Origin: Frankiaceae bacterium
GTDB taxonomy: Bacteria; Actinomycetota; Actinomycetes; Frankiales; Frankiaceae
DNA: 9,897 bases
Assembly: GCA_030840885.1 (NCBI GenBank)
Contig: JAVEDQ010000371.1
Span: forward strand, 1 to 9,897
Direction: 5' to 3'
Position numbers and translations under genes: made by a program. Below, in pieces: positions 1 through 5,666 of the stretch. Each line of letters opens with the position of its first letter. The stretch's first letter is position 1. The notes under the pieces are model-generated. The model did not search any database, was not told the origin of the DNA, and saw nothing but the letters and a program-made list of their open reading frames with translations.

Positions 1-129
1 CTCGAGTACGGGCGCGACCATCTTGCAGGGGCCGCACAACTCGGCCCAGAAGTCGACGAGCACGGGCTTGTCGCTCGCGAGCACCTCGGTGCTGAAGCTG
101 TCGTCGTTGACGGGCACGGTGTCGCCCAT
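1..129 (-). CDS. trxA: Thioredoxin, N-terminal part (cut by window edge)
   Basis: Small cytoplasmic dithiol protein that reduces disulfides in other proteins and is itself reduced by the TrxB encoded just upstream. The first 43 residues are visible: a short beta/alpha start, then [14 protein letters not shown] with the redox pair at C32 and C35, then MVAPVLE, typical of actinobacterial thioredoxins. The ATG at 129-127 is supported by an AAAGG-type ribosome binding site (136-140). By position the numbering equals that of E. coli thioredoxin, so W28 is present but the residue before the CGPC motif (31), nearly always Trp, is Leu (codon TTG, one base from TGG). The gene follows trxB by 71 bases on the same strand and is probably cotranscribed with it. 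The remaining C-terminal part (cis-Pro region) lies outside the window. Confidence 0.95.
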   Translation of the reverse strand, partial: MGDTVPVNDDSFSTEVLASDKPVLVDFWAELCGPCKMVAPVLE

Positions 130-178
130 GGGATTCCTTTCCGGAACTGCTGGTGGGGAGTGGGAAGCGGATGATCGG

Positions 179-195
179 CGGCACGGGCTGTGCCG
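179..195 (-). other. Small hairpin just after trxB stop
   Basis: A 6-bp perfect stem (CGGCAC/GTGCCG) with a 5-base loop begins six bases past the trxB stop codon, in the 71-base trxB-trxA gap. No U-rich tract follows, so a full intrinsic terminator is unlikely. It may act as a mild attenuator or protect the 3' end of the trxB message, or it may be chance in GC-rich DNA. Confidence 0.25.
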
Positions 196-200
196 GCCGT

Positions 201-1226
201 TCAGGCCAGGGAGGGCTCGGCCGGCGCGATCGGCATGCGCTCGGTGGCGTCGGGCGCCGAGGTGGGGGCCTCGTCCTGCGCCGCGATCCAGCGCTCGGCG
301 TCGAGTGCGGCGGCGCAGCCACTGCCGGCTGCCGTGATGGCCTGCCGGTAGGTGTGGTCGACCAGGTCGCCGCAGGCGAACACTCCGGGGAGGTTGGTGC
401 GGGTCCCGGGGCTGTCCACGAGGACGTAGCCACCCTCGTCGAGTTCGACCTGGCCGCGGAACAACTCCGAACGGGGGTCGTGGCCGATGGCGAGGAACAT
501 GCCCGTGAAGGGCAGATCCCGCTGCTCACCGGTGACGAGGTCGTGGACGCGCAGGCCTTCCATCCGGGTGTCGCCGAGGACCTCGTCGATGGCGGTGTTC
601 CAGAGGAAGCGGATCTTGTCGTTGGTGAACGCCCGCTGCTGCATGATCGCGCTGGCCCGCAGGCGATCCCGGCGGTGGACGATCGTCACGGTGCGCGCGA
701 AGCGGGTGAGGAACGTCGCCTCCTCCATCGCGGCGTCACCTCCACCGACCACGACGATGTCCTGGTCGCGGAAGAAGAAGCCGTCGCAGGTCGCACAGGC
801 CGAGACGCCGTGGGCGAACAGCCGCTGCTCGCTGTCCAGGCCGAGCGTGCGCCACTGGGACCCGGTGGCGAGGATGACCGTGCGGCCGTAGTACGTGGCG
901 TCGGAGGTCTTCACGACCTTCGGCTCCGCCTGCAGGTCGACCTCGACGGCGTCGTCCGGGATCAGTTCCGCGCCGAAGCGCTCGGCCTGGGTGCGCATGC
1001 CGTCCATCAGGTCGGGACCCTGGATCCCCTGCGGGAACCCCGGGTAGTTCTCGACCTCGGTGGTGGTCATCAACGCACCGCCGGAGCTGACGGCACCTTC
1101 GAGCACCAGGGGGCGAAGGTTCGCCCGGGCGGTGTAGACGGCCGCCGTGTACCCCGCCGGGCCGGACCCCACGATGATGACGTCACGGACGTCGATCGGG
1201 TCGCCGAACTGTGCGCTGTCGGTCAC
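201..1226 (-). CDS. trxB: Thioredoxin reductase (NADPH, FAD flavoprotein)
   Basis: Cytoplasmic low-molecular-weight thioredoxin reductase, passing electrons from NADPH through FAD and an internal disulfide to thioredoxin. Visible parts in order: FAD-binding VGSGPAG (residues 19-25); ATGS (120-123); redox-active CATC (C144, C147) followed by DG; NADPH-binding [13 protein letters not shown] (158-170) and the phosphate-contacting HRRDRLRAS (184-192); second FAD motif [16 protein letters not shown] (281-296). The family core ends near residue 315; the last 25 or so residues are an Ala/Pro-rich tail, so 341 aa is slightly longer than the usual 310-330. The start is GTG at 1226-1224, chosen because GGAGG lies four bases upstream (1231-1235) and the N-terminus then reaches the FAD motif at the usual distance. 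It has its own SigR-type promoter and is followed by trxA. Confidence 0.97.
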   Translation of the reverse strand: MTDSAQFGDPIDVRDVIIVGSGPAGYTAAVYTARANLRPLVLEGAVSSGGALMTTTEVENYPGFPQGIQGPDLMDGMRTQAERFGAELIPDDAVEVDLQAEPKVVKTSDATYYGRTVILATGSQWRTLGLDSEQRLFAHGVSACATCDGFFFRDQDIVVVGGGDAAMEEATFLTRFARTVTIVHRRDRLRASAIMQQRAFTNDKIRFLWNTAIDEVLGDTRMEGLRVHDLVTGEQRDLPFTGMFLAIGHDPRSELFRGQVELDEGGYVLVDSPGTRTNLPGVFACGDLVDHTYRQAITAAGSGCAAALDAERWIAAQDEAPTSAPDATERMPIAPAEPSLA

Positions 1227-1262
1227 TTGTCCTCCGCTGCTGTCGAACGTGACGCTTGCGTT

Positions 1263-1288
1263 AACAGAGCCTAGGGCCCTGCCATTCC
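1263..1288 (-). promoter_or_regulatory. SigR/SigH-type disulfide-stress promoter of trxB-trxA
   Basis: On the minus strand GGAAT (1288-1284) is followed after exactly 18 bases by GTT (1265-1263). This is the consensus of Streptomyces SigR and mycobacterial SigH promoters (GGAAT-N18/19-GTT), and trxB-trxA is a classic target of those ECF sigma factors. Transcription would start near 1256, giving an untranslated leader of about 30 bases with the ribosome binding site in it. The sequence match is seen directly; the sigma factor that uses it is inferred and is not encoded in this window. Confidence 0.8.
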
Positions 1289-1291
1289 GTG

Positions 1292-1318
1292 GGCCGGCAG
1301 TCGTGCCGACCCGTCGGC
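1292..1318 (-). other. Overlapping alternative hairpins between pseudokinase gene and trxB promoter
   Basis: Two mutually exclusive stems can form here: GCCGA/TCGGC with a 4-base loop (1305-1318), and GGCCGGCA/TGCCGACC with one mismatch and a 4-base loop (1292-1311). They sit just past the pseudokinase stop codon and just before the trxB -35 element, the right place for a terminator, but no T-run follows on the minus strand. Possibly a U-less terminator that insulates the stress promoter; weakly supported. Confidence 0.3.
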
Positions 1319-1328
1319 CGGGCTGGTT

Positions 1329-3164
1329 TCAGGACAGGAAGACCATCTCGTCGAGCTCACCACGGAAGCCGCGATCGGTCTGCGGCAGCTGCGTGAGCCA
1401 CACCACCCAGTAGCGGTGGGCGGTCTCGTCGGTGGGCTTCAGCTCCACGTTGTTGGCCGCGCCCACCGTCTGCGCCACGACGGGGTAACCGTCGATCTGA
1501 CCGGCGTCGGTGTCGGACGCCCGCAGCTCGACCGAGGTGCCCGGCGCGGCGAAGGCCAGCCGGACCGCGCTGACCTTCTCCGGCTGGCCGAAGTCGACCT
1601 TCAGCCCGACCCCCGGCTTGAGGCTGCCGAACGCCGCGCTCCGGTAGGTGTCGGTCGTCCACGCCGTGTTCGGGTCGCCGTCGTGCGAGAGGGGCACGGT
1701 GCTGTCCTGCTCGCTGCCGTCGCCGGCGGGGTCGAAGCTCGTCACTGACGTCAGGGCGAGCGCGGGCCCGGGGCGATTGTTCTGCGGCGCGAGTGACGGC
1801 AGCTTCTCCGACGGCCCGGGCAGGCGACCGACCGCCACCCCCAGGGCCCAGGCGAGCGCCCCGACCACGAGCAGCAGGACCAACGGGATCACGAACCGGC
1901 GGGCACGGCGCCTCGGCCGGGCGCGCGGCAGCGGCTGCCCCGCGGGCTCGACCAGCGTCGTGCCGCCGGGGTCGTCGTCGGCGTAGAGCGCGTTGAAGTG
2001 GTCGGTGTGCTCCTCGGCGAAGCGGATGGGGACCGCCTCGAGCGCTTCCACGACATCGCCCGCGGTGTGCAGCGTCTGGTCTGCGTTTTGGCCTTCGGTC
2101 TGGCCGGCGGCGAGCGCATTCACCGCGATGGTGTCCAGGTCGCGCGGCACACCGGCGCGTAGCTGGCGGGGCGTGCACAGCGAGCCGTCGGAGCCGTTGG
2201 GTGCGGCCGGCAGCCCCCGGTCCCCGGGCAGCGGCCAGCGGCCCGTCAGGCAGGCGTAGAGCAGGGCGCCGAGGGCTCGTACGTCGCGCAGCCGACGCTC
2301 GTCCGGGCTCGCCTCGGCGATCTCGTCGGTGAGCGCCGCACGGACCTCGAGGTCGAGGACCTTGACCCCGCCGTGCGGCGTCACGACCACGTCGCCGGGG
2401 TGGAGGTCGCCGTGGGTCAGGTCGCGGGCGTGCGCGGCGACCAACACTCGGGCGACAGCCAGCACGATCCGGGCCGAGCGCTCCGGCGACAACGGCCCGT
2501 CCTCGATGAGGCCGGTCAGCGTGGTGCCGTCGACCCACTCGCTGACGACGTAGGCGACGGTGCCGCCGGACGTCTCGCTGGTGGTCGCGTCGTAGGTGGA
2601 CGCAGCACCGGCGTGGACCAACCGGCCGGAGCGGACGGCCGCGGCGATGAGTCGACCTGCCACGCTCTCGGACTCGGCATGGGCCAGGACCCGGACGGCC
2701 ACCGGCCGGGCCAACACGAGGTCGTCGCCACGCCACAGCGCCACCGGTCCGCGGCGGGCCACCCGGTTCTGGAGCCGGTAGCGACCGTCCAGGACGTCGC
2801 CGGCCCGTTGGGTCGTGAGGGGGGCGGGGGAGTCGTCGTCGTCGTCCTCGTCCTCGTCGTTCCTGGTGTTGGTGTTCGTGGTGTCGGCGTCACTGGTGTC
2901 GGCGCTTCTGTTGTCGGTGCCGCCGGCGTCGCTCCTCGCGCCCGGTACGTCGGGGGAGTCCGCCGGGACGACGTCCAGCGTCTCCGTCCGGTCGTCGCCC
3001 GGTGCGTCGGTGGTTCCGGCCGTCCGGCCGTCCGGCCGTCCGGCACCAGCCTCGGCGGCGGGGGAGTCCTCCAACGAGAACTGCGTCGTGCCCGCGCCAG
3101 CCGTCGTCGACCCCGACGAGCGTCGGGCGGCCGAACTGGCCGTCCACCTCGCATCGTCGGACAC
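1329..3164 (-). CDS. Membrane-anchored pseudokinase with extracellular discoidin-like domain
   Basis: Matches the architecture of the C-terminal half of M. tuberculosis Rv3910 (MviN/MurJ), but as a separate protein. Residues 1-120 are a disordered Thr/Ser/Asp-rich tail with an acidic run (D103-D111). Residues 122-385 are a kinase fold: degenerate Gly loop, VAVR at 155-158 (Arg for the ATP-binding Lys), HGDLHPGD at 251-258 (for HRDLKPxN), DLE at 271-273 (for DFG). A short linker with TT at 402-403 leads to one membrane helix (about 424-446), then an outer domain (about 465-611) containing DGDPNTAW (495-502), typical of discoidin-like sugar-binding folds. With Lys and Gly replaced it is probably catalytically dead and acts as a scaffold. 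In mycobacteria this domain, phosphorylated by PknB, recruits the FHA protein FhaA to control lipid II export. Start GTG at 3164-3162 follows GGAGG by four bases. A weakly active kinase is the alternative. Confidence 0.88.
   Translation of the reverse strand: MSDDARWTASSAARRSSGSTTAGAGTTQFSLEDSPAAEAGAGRPDGRTAGTTDAPGDDRTETLDVVPADSPDVPGARSDAGGTDNRSADTSDADTTNTNTRNDEDEDDDDDSPAPLTTQRAGDVLDGRYRLQNRVARRGPVALWRGDDLVLARPVAVRVLAHAESESVAGRLIAAAVRSGRLVHAGAASTYDATTSETSGGTVAYVVSEWVDGTTLTGLIEDGPLSPERSARIVLAVARVLVAAHARDLTHGDLHPGDVVVTPHGGVKVLDLEVRAALTDEIAEASPDERRLRDVRALGALLYACLTGRWPLPGDRGLPAAPNGSDGSLCTPRQLRAGVPRDLDTIAVNALAAGQTEGQNADQTLHTAGDVVEALEAVPIRFAEEHTDHFNALYADDDPGGTTLVEPAGQPLPRARPRRRARRFVIPLVLLLVVGALAWALGVAVGRLPGPSEKLPSLAPQNNRPGPALALTSVTSFDPAGDGSEQDSTVPLSHDGDPNTAWTTDTYRSAAFGSLKPGVGLKVDFGQPEKVSAVRLAFAAPGTSVELRASDTDAGQIDGYPVVAQTVGAANNVELKPTDETAHRYWVVWLTQLPQTDRGFRGELDEMVFLS
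2832..2862. repeat. Impure GTC/CTC trinucleotide repeat encoding an acidic run
   Basis: A run of GTC and CTC triplets on the plus strand encodes the Asp/Glu stretch at residues 102-111 of the pseudokinase. Because the period is three, length changes would lengthen or shorten the acidic run without shifting the frame. It lies in the disordered cytoplasmic tail just before the kinase fold. Confidence 0.7.
3015..3044. repeat. 8-bp tandem repeat (TCCGGCCG x 3.75) inside the pseudokinase gene
   Basis: Three perfect copies of TCCGGCCG plus six further bases of a fourth lie in the coding region for residues 41-50. Eight is not a multiple of three, so gain or loss of one unit by slipped-strand mispairing would shift the reading frame and abolish the whole kinase, membrane and outer domains. 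At present the frame is open on both sides. Confidence 0.9.
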
Positions 3165-3308
3165 ATCGCCTCCGTCACACCGGAGCTGGGCGGCGTCCCG
3201 AGCCTTGCCAGGGGACGCGCGGCCGACCAGTTCGAAATCCGGTTCCCGGCCAGTTTACGAACTCTGCCTCACAAGGCGGGGGACCCCACCCGATCCGGCC
3301 TCGACGAG
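3165..3308 (-). promoter_or_regulatory. 144-base gap with possible promoter of the pseudokinase gene
   Basis: This is the largest gap on the minus strand and the only one with a locally AT-richer patch (about 3229-3263). A TAAACT hexamer on the minus strand (3257-3252) fits the TANNNT -10 pattern, but no good -35 sits 16-18 bases before it. An inverted pair AGTTCG (3229-3234) and CGAACT (3258-3263), 23 bases apart, flanks this hexamer and could be an operator. The gap suggests the pseudokinase gene has its own transcription start; the precise elements are uncertain. Confidence 0.3.
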
Positions 3309-3668
3309 TCAGCTGAGCGGCGGGCGACCCTGCCCCTCGGCGGTCACCCAGGTGAGCCGTTCGGCGTGCGGCAACCGGCGGACGACGAGGGTGGGGACCT
3401 CGTGGCGGACGCGCAGGTGCGTCGCCCCGTCCTGGGTGATGGTCAGCGAGTTCGCGACCACGTCGACGTCGACAGCGGCGCCCTGCGCTGCGGCGAGAGC
3501 TCGGGCGTAGCTGTGCTGCGACCGCCAGCTGTCCGCGGCGGCCTGGGCAGCAGCGTCTGCGGCGTCAGCGGTCGAGACCCGTCCGACCAGCAGGGCTGAG
3601 CCGTCGAACAACAGGATCCCGAGCACGGTGAGCACCAGCGCCACGCGAGTGAGCCAGCCGAGAACCAC
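3309..3668 (-). CDS. Small membrane-anchored protein of unknown function
   Basis: 119 residues, not recognised. One hydrophobic helix near the N-terminus (about 5-29) is followed by an Ala-rich helix (33-68, with DAADAAAQAAADSW) and then a strand-rich part (66-110) with alternating hydrophobic residues and several Arg. The layout (single N-terminal helix, Ala-rich helix, small beta part outside the membrane) loosely resembles TadE/TadG-type pilin-like or secreted small proteins, but I see no diagnostic motif. The GTG start at 3668-3666 has an excellent AGGAGG (3673-3678) four bases upstream, and codon use with G/C in third positions supports real coding. It lies 63 bases after murJ and 144 bases before the pseudokinase gene, between two proteins fused in mycobacteria, so a role with MurJ is a reasonable guess only. 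Confidence 0.75.
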   Translation of the reverse strand: MVLGWLTRVALVLTVLGILLFDGSALLVGRVSTADAADAAAQAAADSWRSQHSYARALAAAQGAAVDVDVVANSLTITQDGATHLRVRHEVPTLVVRRLPHAERLTWVTAEGQGRPPLS

Positions 3669-3678
3669 GATTCCTCCT

Positions 3679-3703
3679 GAGCCAGGTGACCTGGTATCGG
3701 CTC
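3679..3703 (-). promoter_or_regulatory. Palindrome and nested stem upstream of the small gene's ribosome binding site
   Basis: CCAGGTGACCTGG (3682-3694) is a 13-base perfect palindrome about a central G. It overlaps a second possible stem, GAGCC (3679-3683) with GGCTC (3699-3703). The element ends directly beside the AGGAGG of the small gene at 3309-3668, within the 63-base gap after murJ. It could be a dimeric regulator site or an RNA hairpin affecting translation of the small gene or the murJ 3' end. No T-run follows, so a normal terminator is unlikely. Confidence 0.45.
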
Positions 3704-3731
3704 GGGGGAGGCGTAGCTGTAGCGCGTCCGG

Positions 3732-5666
3732 TCAGCGACCGATCCGGGCGCGTACCTGCCCGACCAACGAGGTCAGCTCGGCGATCCGCATCCGGTAGGC
3801 CAGCAGGCCGTAGCCCGCGACCCCGACCGTCCCGCCGACGACCACGGCGAGCAGGGAGCCGGCGGACCCCCGACCCACGAGGACGAGCACGCCTTGGGCC
3901 ACCAGAAACGCGAGCAGCGCGGCGGCGCCGCCGGCGAGGGCGCTGCGCATCGCGGTGTGCAGGATGCGGGGCCGGTCGAGCCCATCGAGACGACGGTGGA
4001 GCAGCCGCACGCACAACAGGGTGCCGACCAGGTAGGCCGCGGCGAACGCCAGGGCGAGCGCGACCGCCCGTCCCCGCTCGGGCAACACGGCCGACAGACC
4101 GAGGGCGACAACGATGTTGGTCCCGGCGACCGCGAGGTTGACCATCGCCGGAGTGCGGCTGTCGGCCATCGCGTAGAAGGCACGGAGTTGGAGCTGGAAG
4201 CTGCTGAACGGCACCAACGCGAACGCGAAGGCGGCGAGGGCGGCACCGATGCGGCCGGCGTCGCCGACGCTGGTGGCGCCGTGGGCGAAGATGGCGACGC
4301 TGATCGGGGTGGCCAGGGCGAGCAGGCCGAACGCGGCGGGGACGATGACGACGCTCGCCAGCCGGAGGCCGGTGGAGAGGTCGTCGCGGACGAGGTCGAG
4401 GCGGTCGTCGGCGGCGTGCCGGCTCATCCGCGGTAACAGCGCGGTGATGACGGAAACGGCGACGATGGCGTGGGGCAGCTGGAAGAGCTGGTAGGCGTTG
4501 AACCAGGTCGTGTAGGCGACGCCGCCGGTGGCCAGGCGGGTGACGACGAAGTAGCTGACCTGGCTGGTGACGACGAAGAACAGCACCCAGCCGGCGAGGC
4601 GGCCGGCGGTCCGCAGCCCGGGGTGGCGCAGGTCGAGCCGGGGGCGGTAGCGGAACCCGCTGGCGTGCAGGCTCGGCAGCAGCGCGACGGTCATGACGAC
4701 GATGCCGAGCGTGGTGCCGATCCCGAGCAGGGCGACCTGCCCGCTGGTGAGGGTCTGCAGCGTGGGCGCACCGGTGGTGGTGAGCATGAAGATGCCGGCC
4801 GTCACGATGACGATCAGGTTGTTCAGCACCGGGGTCGCCATGGGGGCGGCGAACCGGTTCCGCAGGTTGAGGATCGCCCCGACAGTGGCGCCGACGCCGT
4901 AGAAGACGACCTGCGGCAGGAAGTAGCGCAGGAAGGTCGTGGCCGTCGCGGCCTCGTCGGGCCGGGAGACGTACAGCTTGATGATCAGCGGCGCCGCGAG
5001 CAGCCCGAGCAAGGTGATCACGGTCAGGCCGACGACGACGAGGGTGAGCAGCGACGAGGCGAAGGCCATGCCCTCGTCGTCGTCCTCGCGGGACGCGCGC
5101 GCCAGCACGGGGACGACGACGCTGGTGAGGACGCCGCCGAGCAGCAGGTCGTAGAGGATGTTCGGAGTGGTGTTGGCGACGTTGTAGGAGTCGCCGACCA
5201 GCAGCGTGCCGATCGCCGCGGTGATGGCGACGGTCCGGAGGAAGCCGGTCACCCGGCTGGCAAGCGTGCCGAGGGCCATGATTCCCGAGGCGCGCCCGAG
5301 ACCCACCGCGGCTTGCGCCGCTGAACCCGAGCCCGAGTTCGACAGGTCCGTGGTCGGTTGCTCGTCGGAGGGATCCGACACCGTCGGTGGGTCCGACCGG
5401 GGTCCTGCCGACCGGGGTGCTTCCGTCGTCGGCCACGCCGCCGCCGGCCCGGAGGCGGTCGGGACGAACGGCATCACGGGCAGGGCGATCGTGGGGGGTT
5501 CGTCGGCAGTGCTCGTGGGTCGGCTGCCCGCTGGGCTGCTGGCAGGGCGGCTGCTCGCGGGCTGACTGGGGGGGCGGTTCGTCGGCCGCTTCAGGGCGGG
5601 CAACTCGATGGTTGCGTCCTCGGGGGCGACGCGGCGGTTCTGGCCGGGGTCGTCGGGCTGGCTCAT
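3732..5666 (-). CDS. murJ: MurJ/MviN lipid II flippase with long cytoplasmic N-terminal tail
   Basis: Inner-membrane MOP-superfamily transporter that moves the peptidoglycan precursor lipid II to the outer face of the membrane. The core starts near residue 122 and contains many hydrophobic helices (about 14 expected). LASRVTGFLRTVAI (135-148) carries R138 and R144, matching the functionally important Arg pair in helix 1 of E. coli MurJ; NTTPNILYDLLLGGVL (165-180) is the conserved PN region of helix 2. Residues 1-120 are a Pro/Ser/Thr-rich disordered tail, absent from E. coli MurJ, with two TIxLP motifs (T19, T59). Unlike M. tuberculosis Rv3910 (about 1,180 aa) the protein stops right after the transporter at 644 aa; the pseudokinase is encoded separately at 1329-3164. 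The ATG at 5666-5664 overlaps the DUF6049 stop (ATGA), implying coupled translation. Confidence 0.95.
   Translation of the reverse strand: MSQPDDPGQNRRVAPEDATIELPALKRPTNRPPSQPASSRPASSPAGSRPTSTADEPPTIALPVMPFVPTASGPAAAWPTTEAPRSAGPRSDPPTVSDPSDEQPTTDLSNSGSGSAAQAAVGLGRASGIMALGTLASRVTGFLRTVAITAAIGTLLVGDSYNVANTTPNILYDLLLGGVLTSVVVPVLARASREDDDEGMAFASSLLTLVVVGLTVITLLGLLAAPLIIKLYVSRPDEAATATTFLRYFLPQVVFYGVGATVGAILNLRNRFAAPMATPVLNNLIVIVTAGIFMLTTTGAPTLQTLTSGQVALLGIGTTLGIVVMTVALLPSLHASGFRYRPRLDLRHPGLRTAGRLAGWVLFFVVTSQVSYFVVTRLATGGVAYTTWFNAYQLFQLPHAIVAVSVITALLPRMSRHAADDRLDLVRDDLSTGLRLASVVIVPAAFGLLALATPISVAIFAHGATSVGDAGRIGAALAAFAFALVPFSSFQLQLRAFYAMADSRTPAMVNLAVAGTNIVVALGLSAVLPERGRAVALALAFAAAYLVGTLLCVRLLHRRLDGLDRPRILHTAMRSALAGGAAALLAFLVAQGVLVLVGRGSAGSLLAVVVGGTVGVAGYGLLAYRMRIAELTSLVGQVRARIGR

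Noticed and set aside
1..6. Window begins with CTCGAG, an XhoI site
   Set aside because: The site falls naturally inside the conserved trxA codons for VLE, so it is no sign of a cloning junction.
153..1274. Long plus-strand open frame across trxB
   Set aside because: It is antisense to an unmistakable thioredoxin reductase with all motifs; long shadow frames are expected at this GC content.
3205..3247. GGAAC followed by GTC/CGTC on the minus strand as a SigM/SigE-type promoter for the pseudokinase gene
   Set aside because: Spacing is 14 bases to GTC or about 23 to CGTC, outside the 16-19 range for ECF promoters.
4470..5324. Plus-strand frame rich in Gly, Glu and Asp opposite murJ
   Set aside because: Antisense shadow of MurJ; no motifs and no ribosome binding site.
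3732..5436. Long minus-strand Arg/Pro/His-rich frame overlapping murJ
   Set aside because: Composition is typical of an out-of-frame reading of GC-rich DNA, and MurJ occupies the same bases with clear family motifs.
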